DNA from: Saprospiraceae bacterium
Lineage (GTDB): Bacteria; Bacteroidota; Bacteroidia; Chitinophagales; Saprospiraceae
DNA: 64,000 nucleotides
NCBI GenBank assembly: GCA_016715465.1
Contig: JADKAA010000029.1
Location: 2,480,001 to 2,544,000 of the forward strand
Reading direction: 5' to 3'
The notes under the pieces are model-generated. The model was not told where the DNA came from. It worked only from the letters and a program-made list of their open reading frames with translations, and ran no database searches. This document shows, one piece after another, positions 8,032 to 16,684 of this stretch; position 1 is the first letter of the stretch, and every line of letters begins with the position of its first letter. The position numbers were made by a program, and so were the translations under genes.

Positions 8032-8535
8032 ATGCTGCAAAAAGCACTCATTTACCTTAACCGCGCAGTGCAAATTCACCCCGCTTACAAAAATGCTTAT
8101 CTTTTAATGGGCAATTGCCACTATTATCTCAATGACTTTGAAAAAAGCATCCTTGCTTATGAAGCAGCGTTAAAGATTGACCCTGAATTTAAGGATGCCA
8201 GAAACAACCTGGCTGTTTCATATCGGGATGCCGCAAGAAACGCCGGTGAGAGGCAGCGAAATATAACGCTGGCAGAATCGTTATTGCTGAAATCCTACAG
8301 TATAAATCCAACCGATACGGAAACGCTTCGTCTGCTGGGTGTCGCGTACGGCATGAGTGGACAACATCAAAAAGCAATTACTTATTTTAGTAAGGTCGTT
8401 GAACTGGATCCAAAAAATGCGGCTGCTTTTTTAAACCTAAGCAGCGCATACCAGTACATGGGAGATACGGATAATGCCAATAAATACCGTGCCATTGCCC
8501 TTCAACTTGATCCCAATGTGGCTCAGAAAAAATAA
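8032..8535 (+). CDS. TPR-repeat C-terminal part of the TMTC-like protein
   Basis: The frame is open from at least 8005 and has an internal ATG at 8032. It encodes about 167 residues made of tetratricopeptide repeats: AYKNAYLLMGNCHYYLNDFEKSILAYEAALKIDP, then ETLRLLGVAYGMSGQHQKAITYFSKVVELDP, then AAAFLNLSSAYQYMGDTDNANKY. There is no convincing ribosome binding site or promoter of its own. The sequence between the two frames reads as continuous protein, so I treat this as the C-terminus of the 6578-8008 gene, separated by a one-base loss. The TPR face would bind partner proteins, presumably on the periplasmic side. The NagZ/beta-lactamase gene starts about 40 bp downstream and may be co-transcribed. 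Confidence 0.7.
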   Translation: MLQKALIYLNRAVQIHPAYKNAYLLMGNCHYYLNDFEKSILAYEAALKIDPEFKDARNNLAVSYRDAARNAGERQRNITLAESLLLKSYSINPTDTETLRLLGVAYGMSGQHQKAITYFSKVVELDPKNAAAFLNLSSAYQYMGDTDNANKYRAIALQLDPNVAQKK

Positions 8536-8577
8536 TGGATGACCTTATTGCGTTTTAAGACCATACCCTCCTGGACC

Positions 8578-8895
8578 ATGAAGTGTTTTGTTGTCAGACC
8601 GTTTTTTCTTTTGTTAATTATTCTCTGCCTGAGGACGGTATCATTAAGTGCCCAAACACTTCTTGGTAAGACAGCCTGGGTTGACAGTGTTTTTCAATCC
8701 CTTACATTTGACCAAAAAGTGGGACAGCTTTTTATGATCCGGGCCTTTTCCAGATCCGACAAGGAAGAAATAAAAGGGTTTCTGATTATATTCAAAACTA
8801 CCACGTGGGAGGTGTTTGTTTTTTCCAGGGATCACCTGCCCGTCAACTCGAACTCACCAACGATTATCAGGCCAAATCGGCCGTTCCCCTGCTGA
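8578..8895 (+). CDS. NagZ/beta-lactamase fusion protein, N-terminal part (frameshifted)
   Basis: I prefer the ATG at 8578, which begins MKCFVVRPFFLLLIILCL and has a signal peptide ending near SLSAQ. An in-frame ATG at 8539 would add 13 polar residues in front. The frame carries the opening of a family 3 glycoside hydrolase (AWVDSVFQSLTFDQKVGQLFMIRAF) up to KEEIKG. Past about 8778 it becomes nonsense, and the -1 frame takes over as VSDYIQNYHVGGVCFF. A single missing G in the GGG run at 8776-8778 explains the break. Residues encoded after that point in this frame are not real protein. The rest of the gene is at 8805-11519. Confidence 0.7.
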   Translation: MKCFVVRPFFLLLIILCLRTVSLSAQTLLGKTAWVDSVFQSLTFDQKVGQLFMIRAFSRSDKEEIKGFLIIFKTTTWEVFVFSRDHLPVNSNSPTIIRPNRPFPC

Positions 8896-11519
8896 TTGGC
8901 ATTGATGGTGAATGGGGGCTGGGTATGCGATTTCCCGAAAGTGTTATGCGCTATCCAAGGCAACTTACCCTTGGTGCCATAAACGATGATAACCTCATTT
9001 ACGATATGGGACAACAAATTGCCGGGCAGTGCAAAAAACTAGGCATTCACATGACTTTTGCCCCGGTCATCGATCTCAATAACAACGCCCGCAATCCTGT
9101 AATCAATGAGCGCTCTTTTGGAGAAAACAAAGAGTTGGTCACCGCGAAAGCCATTGCCTATATGCGCGGTCTTCAGGACGGAGGTCTGCTGGCTACCGCC
9201 AAACATTTCCCCGGCCATGGTGACACCGAAACAGATTCACACCGGGGCCTGCCCATCATCGTGCAACAAGTAGCACACATACACAACGCCGAACTTTTTC
9301 CCTTCAAAGCCCTGATCAATGAGGGCGTTGCTTCTGTCATGGTGGGCCACCTTCATGTACCGTCTTTTGATGACCGCCCAAATAGCACCGCCACCACTTC
9401 CTGTAAACTGGTAACCGACCTTTTACGCCATGAATTGGAATTTGACGGACTCATCGTGACGGATGCCATGGAAATGTCTGCTGTTTCCGATCAGTACGAA
9501 ATCGGCACGGCCGAAGCAGAAGCGTTTTTTGCAGGAAACGACCTCATCCTTCTGCCCAAAGACCTTGTCGCCGCGGTTGACACGATCAAATCCTACCTTC
9601 ATTTTGGTAAAATTCCCATTTCACAGCTCGACGAAAGTGTAAGAAGAATACTAACCGCAAAATATCGTTGTGCTGCATTTAACAAACAGGTTCCTGCCGG
9701 TAAAAACATTTTGTCCCACCTAAATACCCTTGATGCCGTTGCCTTAAAAACCAGAATGGTGGAGGCTGCCATCACCCTGGCAAAAGACCGGCACGATTAT
9801 TTGCCGCTTCAGCCTGCCTCAGGCAAAAATATTCTTTGCTTGTCCATTGGCAAAGGATCCAAAACCTCATTTCAGGATATGCTCGGCAATTTTGGCCATT
9901 CCACCCATTTTCAGATTCGCGCATACTTGCCGGCCAGGGATAAGGCGCGTATTCTTCAGTCTGCAACCCAGTTTGACTATGTCGTGATTGGCCTCCACAA
10001 TATGAGCAGAAAGCCCTCCAGAAACTTTGGGGTAAGTGCAGACATCGTGGACTTTGTGCGACAACTTTCCCTTACTTCCAAAACGGTGCTCTGCGTTTTT
10101 GGCAACCCTTATGCCCTGCGCTTTTTTGAAGATATGCCTTGCCTCGTGGTTGGTTATGAAGACGATGCGGTCTTTCAGGAGGTCACCGCACAGCTGCTTT
10201 TTGGGGTGGGCGACTTCTCCGGTAAATTGCCGGTATCCGCGTCGGTGAATTTTACCAGGGGTTCCGGGATTCAGCGTTCCGGCTTCAACACGCTTGGCTA
10301 CGCCATACCCGAGCGATGTGGTCTGAGCAGCCCGGCACTTTTCAGGATAGATTCGCTTGCCAACGACCTGATTAAAAAAAATGCAGCTCCTGGTTGTGTG
10401 ATTTTGGTGGCAAAAAACAACCGCATCGTATATCATAAGGCTTTTGGTAATCCTGTTTACCATTCCGATTCACTGCTGATGAAGGACGCTGTTTTTGACC
10501 TCGCCTCCGTCACAAAAGTCTTGGCAACGACACTGGCCAGCATGAAACTATACGACTTTCATAAACTTGACCTGGATGCTCACCTGCTTCGTTATTTGCC
10601 CGAAACCCAGGGCACCAATAAAAAAGACCTGCTGGTTGCAGATGTTTTGGCACACCGGGCCGGCCTGATACCCTTCATTCCTTTTTACCAGTCCACGCTC
10701 CTTAAAAAAAGCAAAACAGGTGCCCCCGGATCAAAATCATTTTACCGGCAGGAGTTTTCTCCCGAGTTTTCAATTCCTGTGGCGCAAAAGTTGTTTTTGC
10801 GACGTGATTACAAAGATACCCTGTGGCAAAAAGTCCTTGGCTCCCCGCTTAAACAAAACAATATTTATCGTTACAGTGATCTTGGTTTTTTCCTCATGAA
10901 ACAGGTGGTTGAAAACATCAGTGGAAAAAACATGGACATCTTTCTGCTGGATTCTTTTTACCTCCCAATGGGACTGAAAAAAACCATGTTTAATCCTTTG
11001 CAAAAGATACCATTACACAAAATCGTGCCCTCTGAATCCGATACCTACTGGCGTATGCAGTTGGTACAAGGTACCGTCCATGATATGGGAGCGGCCATGC
11101 TGGGTGGAGTCGGCGGACACGCAGGACTGTTTTCAACTGCTTATGAGTTGGGCGTACTCATGCAAATGTTGCTCAATAAAGGACAGTATGGCGGACACCG
11201 GTATTTGTCCAAAGAAACAGTAACCGCGTTTACTAAACGGCACCCCATGGGTACTCGCCGCGGTCTGGGTTTTGATATGAAAGAACTCGATACACAAAAA
11301 TCCCGGAACATGTCTCCATTGGCTTCGGATGACACCTTTGGTCATACCGGATTTACAGGAACCTGTGTTTATGCAGATCCAACGAACGACCTGATTTATA
11401 TTTTTTTGTCAAACCGGACTTATCCTTCCATGAATAAAAACCTGTTGCAGAAGTACGACTATAGAAATAAAATCCAGACTTGCATTTATAAGGCACTAAC
11501 TGGAGTTCCAATACAATAA
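8805..11519 (+). CDS. NagZ-type GH3 beta-N-acetylhexosaminidase fused to class C beta-lactamase-like domain
   Basis: This 904-residue frame opens at a GTG only because of the frameshift upstream. The true protein continues from 8578 and is about 980 residues long. The GH3 part has the NagZ hallmark KHFPGHGDTETDSHRGLP and the nucleophile region VTDAMEMSAVSD, so it should cleave N-acetylglucosaminyl bonds of cell-wall fragments. A middle segment of the GH3 C-terminal type follows. The last 400 residues form a serine hydrolase/beta-lactamase domain with the SxxK motif in DLASVTK, a YSD motif and HTG in FGHTGFTGT. This fusion is recurrent in Bacteroidota and acts in peptidoglycan recycling or remodelling in the periplasm. 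Confidence 0.85.
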   Translation: MGGVCFFQGSPARQLELTNDYQAKSAVPLLIGIDGEWGLGMRFPESVMRYPRQLTLGAINDDNLIYDMGQQIAGQCKKLGIHMTFAPVIDLNNNARNPVINERSFGENKELVTAKAIAYMRGLQDGGLLATAKHFPGHGDTETDSHRGLPIIVQQVAHIHNAELFPFKALINEGVASVMVGHLHVPSFDDRPNSTATTSCKLVTDLLRHELEFDGLIVTDAMEMSAVSDQYEIGTAEAEAFFAGNDLILLPKDLVAAVDTIKSYLHFGKIPISQLDESVRRILTAKYRCAAFNKQVPAGKNILSHLNTLDAVALKTRMVEAAITLAKDRHDYLPLQPASGKNILCLSIGKGSKTSFQDMLGNFGHSTHFQIRAYLPARDKARILQSATQFDYVVIGLHNMSRKPSRNFGVSADIVDFVRQLSLTSKTVLCVFGNPYALRFFEDMPCLVVGYEDDAVFQEVTAQLLFGVGDFSGKLPVSASVNFTRGSGIQRSGFNTLGYAIPERCGLSSPALFRIDSLANDLIKKNAAPGCVILVAKNNRIVYHKAFGNPVYHSDSLLMKDAVFDLASVTKVLATTLASMKLYDFHKLDLDAHLLRYLPETQGTNKKDLLVADVLAHRAGLIPFIPFYQSTLLKKSKTGAPGSKSFYRQEFSPEFSIPVAQKLFLRRDYKDTLWQKVLGSPLKQNNIYRYSDLGFFLMKQVVENISGKNMDIFLLDSFYLPMGLKKTMFNPLQKIPLHKIVPSESDTYWRMQLVQGTVHDMGAAMLGGVGGHAGLFSTAYELGVLMQMLLNKGQYGGHRYLSKETVTAFTKRHPMGTRRGLGFDMKELDTQKSRNMSPLASDDTFGHTGFTGTCVYADPTNDLIYIFLSNRTYPSMNKNLLQKYDYRNKIQTCIYKALTGVPIQ

Positions 11520-11570
11520 CAACAGCCTTGATTATTCATTTATTTGTCGAATCCTTATGCTTTCCTGCTT

Positions 11571-14258
11571 CTACTCCTGAATCTGATTAAAACCCTCAAA
11601 CTCAATTATCGCTCCATCTCTAAATAAAACATCCCGACCGAGAACTGAGGTATTTAATCTAAATACACAGTTATGTATATTCATTAATGCCTCATTATTC
11701 AATGCCAAAATGGCTGCACCTTCATTGGTGGCATGATTTCTCTCTAAAATTGTGTTCGTTAATTTCAGGTTTCCAAAATTCAAAATTCCAGCACCTTTAT
11801 CGTGGTTATTTAAATTCTCGTCTGCATATCCATACTCTATGGTAACTCTGTCTAAAACACATTCTGCACACGTCTGATGGCCTAAGACAACATGTTTACT
11901 ATTGTCGTTAGATTGAGTTGGTAGGCCGATATCCCCGGAAAGTTTTACTGCTTCTGCGCCTAAGGTTCGGTCACTTTTATCTGATTCAGTGCCCACAAAC
12001 CCCCCATAAATTTTAATGCTGTCTCTTAAAACAAAGCTTGTGTCCCTATCTTCAACCGAAGGCTGGTACCTGCCTTCTGCTACCCATATTTCCTGAACAT
12101 TTTCATATCTCCCCGCTATATAGATTGCTTCCTGCAAATCGGTTAAGGCGTTCTCCCAATCTAATCCGTTATTTGCGCCCGTAGCATCTTTATCGACAAA
12201 AACATGGCTCCCTCCATTCCATATACACGGATTTTGAAAATAAACATGTGTTACAATCACTGAGTCACAATTGTTAACATTTAAATATACAGCAGGATAA
12301 TAGCCAGATGTATTAACCCAATTTCCATTTATAAAGATTGAATCTCCTTCACACAGGCCCACCTCTGCAGTATCTATGGAAGTAGAATAAACAAACACGG
12401 TCATGGTGTCCACATTTTTACATCCATTGATATCTATGCCCGATAGAGTGACCCATAGCAAGGAGTCCGTATATACATTTGTTATGGGCTCAAATGGTGT
12501 TCCCATATTTTCAATAGGTTGCCAAAAATAGTCATTAGCTCCCTCTGCAAAAAGTGTAATATATTCGTCACTGCAGACCTCAAGGTCCGGCCCGGCATTC
12601 ACACCAGGCAGTGGTTTTACCTCTATACTTTGACTGGTTTTCACAAAGTTGCTGTGTAAATCTCTTATTTGTATCACCATCGTGTCTCCAGAATTTTGTT
12701 CTGAAACATAGAAAGGAATAGGAAATTCTGCCGTTGAGGACTTCTGCAACAAACTATAATTAATTCCATTGTCGTTTGAAATATAGATGCCAACGCTGTC
12801 AATACTGGTGACATACCCGTCGATAACAACCGTGTCCCTAGGACATGTGTGCAAATTTATTGGACTGACGAAAACAAAATTTCGCCTTGCCTGAATCACA
12901 CAACTATCTTCAAAAATGGCCTTTATTTCTTCATTTCCTGTAAGGTCTATTGCCTGGACTTTGAATTTATATTTACTTCCTGGCTGTCCTCTAAAGTTGA
13001 AACAACTATCAACCCATTCTTCAACAATGGTAAATACCGGCCCTCCGTTTTCCGAAGCCTGAATTCTAACGCTTTTAACCCCAACGCCCCCTAGATCATC
13101 CGCACCATTCCAGCACAATTGAATAGTATCGACAAGTGATGTGTCTGGCAGCTCTTCCAGGTAAGAAACCGGCGGAAAAGCATCTATTTTATTACTCCAA
13201 ACATTCGTTTCTAATGCTTCGTTGTTATCAAAAATTATAGCCGCTTTTTTATCTATTGTTTCACCCGTTGCGCTCGTTGTTTTTATTCTAGCCGTAAACG
13301 TAACGAACCCTTCGCCACTTCCGGTAATAGAATCATTTACAGGTAAAAAACCCATAAAAGGATTAATGGGTGATTGGCCGGTAAGTGGATCGATGGTTTC
13401 AAACTTCCAGAACATTTTATTTTCAGTAATGTTAAGTCCTGCTATAACATCCACATAGATTCCTCGCTGTGCTACAAGATCTATTCGCTTTTGATAGACA
13501 TTTGTATTTATCGGAATCTCATATAAATTAGATCCAAAACCAAAAGATGTTATTCTGGTTGAAAACACATCAATCTCATCATCTAAAGGTACTTCAATGA
13601 GCACCGAAGATGCGTTGGTGGTTGCAAAAACAGGGTCGTTTTCAAACCTCACTTTGTAAAGCAGCTCATCTTTTATAGACACCCATCTGGCAGAATCAAG
13701 TCCTGTGGGGCCTGTAATATCGTTTGGGTCCCTTGAACAGTGTACGACACCTTCTTCTGAACTGTAATGTGCAGAACTACTGCATCCCGTTGAATCAACA
13801 GCCACGCAGATTATATTCACCGGTGAGCTAACATTTCTTATGTTGGTTGCACCAAATGAAGTGTTTACATGGCCTGTTCCTCCTTGAACAAAGGCTTTAA
13901 GTTTAAAGGTAACATTTGGCTTAATTCCACACCCCAAAAAGTCGGTTTGCATTGCAATAGGTAGTATCTGAATTTTCATTTTGTTAGGTTCTGTTATCCT
14001 CACAACCTTTACTACCTGACAACTTCCATAACTTATGGTAACCATGTAGTCTCCTGCCTTTAATTTCGCAATTGATGGCCCGGATGCCGTATTGTTGTGA
14101 GACCAATGATACTTAAATGGCCCTTGAAATCCGGTAGAAATAATGTCTATGGAGCCGTCTGCCCTGCCAGGGCAGGATACATTTTTTTTCATTACCGTAA
14201 ATTGAGCATATGTAATTTGTGTAAACAGAAGGATCCATAAAATCACACTATTTCTCAT
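11571..14258 (-). CDS. Secreted multidomain protein: SprB repeat, DPND-type module, PKD-like domain, C-terminal beta-helix
   Basis: The 895-residue product begins with a Sec signal peptide (MRNSVILWILLFTQITYA). Residues about 26-90 match an SprB-type repeat (SCPGRADGSIDIISTGFQGP then YHWSHN). From about residue 176 comes a conserved module starting DPNDITGPTG, with YKVRFENDP, ITSFGFGSNLYEIP and GEGFVTFTARIK. Elsewhere this module sits near the C-terminus of giant surface proteins. An FN3-like segment follows at about 365-465, then a PKD-like domain around GVNAGPDLEVC and a right-handed beta-helix opening with NNGLDWENALTDLQEAI. I see no T9SS sorting domain at the C-terminus. It overlaps the upstream gene by 11 bp and is the last gene of the operon. 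Confidence 0.8.
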   Translation of the reverse strand: MRNSVILWILLFTQITYAQFTVMKKNVSCPGRADGSIDIISTGFQGPFKYHWSHNNTASGPSIAKLKAGDYMVTISYGSCQVVKVVRITEPNKMKIQILPIAMQTDFLGCGIKPNVTFKLKAFVQGGTGHVNTSFGATNIRNVSSPVNIICVAVDSTGCSSSAHYSSEEGVVHCSRDPNDITGPTGLDSARWVSIKDELLYKVRFENDPVFATTNASSVLIEVPLDDEIDVFSTRITSFGFGSNLYEIPINTNVYQKRIDLVAQRGIYVDVIAGLNITENKMFWKFETIDPLTGQSPINPFMGFLPVNDSITGSGEGFVTFTARIKTTSATGETIDKKAAIIFDNNEALETNVWSNKIDAFPPVSYLEELPDTSLVDTIQLCWNGADDLGGVGVKSVRIQASENGGPVFTIVEEWVDSCFNFRGQPGSKYKFKVQAIDLTGNEEIKAIFEDSCVIQARRNFVFVSPINLHTCPRDTVVIDGYVTSIDSVGIYISNDNGINYSLLQKSSTAEFPIPFYVSEQNSGDTMVIQIRDLHSNFVKTSQSIEVKPLPGVNAGPDLEVCSDEYITLFAEGANDYFWQPIENMGTPFEPITNVYTDSLLWVTLSGIDINGCKNVDTMTVFVYSTSIDTAEVGLCEGDSIFINGNWVNTSGYYPAVYLNVNNCDSVIVTHVYFQNPCIWNGGSHVFVDKDATGANNGLDWENALTDLQEAIYIAGRYENVQEIWVAEGRYQPSVEDRDTSFVLRDSIKIYGGFVGTESDKSDRTLGAEAVKLSGDIGLPTQSNDNSKHVVLGHQTCAECVLDRVTIEYGYADENLNNHDKGAGILNFGNLKLTNTILERNHATNEGAAILALNNEALMNIHNCVFRLNTSVLGRDVLFRDGAIIEFEGFNQIQE

Positions 14259-15048
14259 TGGTTATATTTTCTGGTTTTAAAGAAATTGTGATGTCATACC
14301 CCATTTTTATATTTAGCTCATTTAGGATTTGTTCAGCGTTTAGCTTGGAATCGCTGGCAGAGATTATTCGTAACAAATGATAGATGTCCCCCACATCATA
14401 GGAAGCCAACACTTCTGTTAAAAGCGATTGGTTAAGCTTTTTATCTAAAACATATTGCTCAAGATTTTTACGTGCCTTTGTTACATTGACTTTAAATTTT
14501 TTATTATATGCGCGGGGTTTTTCTAGTATTTCTGAACCATCAGCGATTTCAATAAACAATGTTGGCTGAATTAAACTTTTTGAAATATCCGGCTCCTTTA
14601 TTAGTGATAAATTGTATAGCATTCTTTCAAACTTTTGATCCTTAAACATAAGTTGTGCAAAATACTTGTTGCCAAGGAGTTTGGCCCTTAGATATTTTCT
14701 ATCAACAATATTGTCCTTTTCATAAGTAAAACAAATAATTGAATACCCGCTCCCCAGATAATTAAAATTAAAATATCCATTATAATTGATTTTGGCACAT
14801 AGTATGTTTTCCCTCCACGTATTGTACACCTCATCACTCACATCCATTTTCTCTTCCACCAGGAAAAGATTATTGTATGCGCCTCTTGACGCTGGGAAAA
14901 AAAATGAGTTAAAAAATAAATAGGCATCATCCTTTTCTTTTGAATACTTAAGGTTCTCCAGTACATAGGCATTTATGCGTGTTTGATTCTGCGCATTTAT
15001 AAAATTGAAAAACATCATTAATAGACTAACCAAAAAGGACTGTTTCAT
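14248..15048 (-). CDS. Secreted protein of unknown function in giant-protein operon
   Basis: This 266-residue protein has a signal peptide (MKQSFLVSLLMMFFNFINA, cleavage before Q). The mature part is rich in Tyr, Phe, Asn and Lys, with no cysteine pattern and no motif that I recognise. The first half looks like mixed alpha/beta (WRENILCAKINYNGYFNFNY), and the C-terminal 90 residues look helical (KKLNQSLLTEVLASYDVGDIYHLLRII). It touches the upstream gene by one base and overlaps the downstream one by 11 bp, so it is translated within a tight operon. Its job is probably accessory to the large surface proteins around it, for instance assembly or stabilisation. That is inference from position only. 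Confidence 0.65.
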   Translation of the reverse strand: MKQSFLVSLLMMFFNFINAQNQTRINAYVLENLKYSKEKDDAYLFFNSFFFPASRGAYNNLFLVEEKMDVSDEVYNTWRENILCAKINYNGYFNFNYLGSGYSIICFTYEKDNIVDRKYLRAKLLGNKYFAQLMFKDQKFERMLYNLSLIKEPDISKSLIQPTLFIEIADGSEILEKPRAYNKKFKVNVTKARKNLEQYVLDKKLNQSLLTEVLASYDVGDIYHLLRIISASDSKLNAEQILNELNIKMGYDITISLKPENITNEK

Positions 15049-16664
15049 TAAAAATAAGTTTTACTCAATAATACAATATCTGGTGATTCGTAGGAGTTGA
15101 TTACCTTATATTCAAAATTTAACTCCTCCGGAATAAAAATATTGGTTAGATTTGTTGGATCCATAATTTTTATCTTAACAGCAACTGTAGCCGGATCAAT
15201 GGATATTTTTCCTGTTATTTTGTCATCTCCCAATACATACTTTGCACCAGCTGCCCCGCAGAGTTTTCCCGAAATTGATGCGCTCATTCCATATGCTCCG
15301 CCCTGAACGACAAAGTCACCTCCGGCAAAAAGGCAAAGCTCGATTTTACCATTTATACTCGCCGATATTTCATTTCCCTGCTCTTGGCTTGGATCTGATG
15401 TCAGGGTAAGATTTATTCCCGTGCCCACGGACCCTCCAATAAACAAACCGCCACCAATATATCCACCAAAAGGAATTGGTACACATTCTGGTATTCTGGG
15501 GTCGTATGCTTTTCCAACCAGGGTCAGTCCAACTTCGAGAACGCCCTCTTTTTTATATTCAAGCTCATTACTGTTGTTTTTTTCCACATTAGTGTACTTT
15601 ATAACAAAGCCAAAAGAAGTATCAATTGCAATTTTTTGTCTGGCAGACGGCGGACAGGATGTGGATGGCCATGGCAAATTCTGATAACTAAATAATGTAT
15701 CCGTAAAGTATTTAACTATGTTTTTTACTCCGGCACCCAATGAACCCAATGAAGGTTGGTTGATAGTTAATTCCTGCTGTTTTACAACATGAACGCATGG
15801 CTCATAATTAGGAGCAATTCCTGTACAATAACTGGCTACAAATCCACCGGAATAGGGTATTGGATATGCAAATGGTAGGGGAATGGGGGCCAATGGGTTT
15901 TCAAGAGAGACATAAGACCATTCAAAATCTGGAGGTGTTGCCGAAAAAATATGATTGTCATCTTTCCAGTCAGGCAGGTCTTGAGGTTTGGGTCCTTCAT
16001 TTGGGATTGCCCTGATTTCAACATCAGCATGCCCAACAACATATAGCGTGTCACCTGTTTTTGCCATACGTCCATGTGTCAAATCAAATGCCTCAACCTC
16101 CTTAACCCCCATATTCACATCAAGGTATTCTTCGACCTTGCACGCTTCATCATTTGATAGCTTAGCCCTTATTTTCACCTTACCATATTCGTTGCCAGAT
16201 GTAAGTCTTGCTTTTTGTCCAATATCTTCAATAGCTACGCCGAGTGTCTCTCCAACAATGGACCACTCAATGTCGTCGTTCGGTTTCTTTTTATTCAATA
16301 AGGCAAAAACTATCTGTTGCGAACCCTGACTCAGGTACTTGGGATTAAATTGCATTTCCCCAAATTCAACATCTACAACCACCTCATCTGTTTCTGCCCA
16401 GGTTAAACCTTTTGAAACAACGGTTACTTTATATGTTTGTTTATGTTTGGGTCTTGCAATTGGATTTTTGCAATCTACACAACTAAGATCGTTTTCAGGC
16501 TCCCACTTATAACAACAATCATTACACGGATTCGACGCAATCCCGATGGGTACCCCTTTTTCTCCGCATGTTACGGTATCTGGGCCCGCCCACAAAGCAC
16601 CCGGAGACTGCGCTAAAATGGCTGTTGAAAAAATTATAAAAACACCGGCAATCACCTTCCTCAT
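15048..16664 (-). CDS. Secreted Ig/PKD-like protein with glycine-rich beta region, giant-protein operon
   Basis: The 538-residue product has a Sec signal peptide (MRKVIAGVFIIFSTAILA). The N-terminus carries a PKD/Ig-like start (GPDTVTCGEKGVPIGI) with a tight cysteine cluster (NPCNDCCYKWEP then LSCVDCKNP). The middle contains YEPCVHVVKQQELTINQPS and has no family I recognise. The C-terminal third is beta-rich and glycine-rich (FGGYIGGGLFIGGSVGTG, then KIELCLFAGGDFVVQGGAYG). No enzyme motif or T9SS sorting domain is visible. It lies 20 bp downstream of the giant gene and touches the next gene by one base. I infer that it is an extracellular structural partner of the giant protein. Confidence 0.68.
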   Translation of the reverse strand: MRKVIAGVFIIFSTAILAQSPGALWAGPDTVTCGEKGVPIGIASNPCNDCCYKWEPENDLSCVDCKNPIARPKHKQTYKVTVVSKGLTWAETDEVVVDVEFGEMQFNPKYLSQGSQQIVFALLNKKKPNDDIEWSIVGETLGVAIEDIGQKARLTSGNEYGKVKIRAKLSNDEACKVEEYLDVNMGVKEVEAFDLTHGRMAKTGDTLYVVGHADVEIRAIPNEGPKPQDLPDWKDDNHIFSATPPDFEWSYVSLENPLAPIPLPFAYPIPYSGGFVASYCTGIAPNYEPCVHVVKQQELTINQPSLGSLGAGVKNIVKYFTDTLFSYQNLPWPSTSCPPSARQKIAIDTSFGFVIKYTNVEKNNSNELEYKKEGVLEVGLTLVGKAYDPRIPECVPIPFGGYIGGGLFIGGSVGTGINLTLTSDPSQEQGNEISASINGKIELCLFAGGDFVVQGGAYGMSASISGKLCGAAGAKYVLGDDKITGKISIDPATVAVKIKIMDPTNLTNIFIPEELNFEYKVINSYESPDIVLLSKTYF

Positions 16665-16684
16665 TTATCCCTGTTTTTTTTTGT

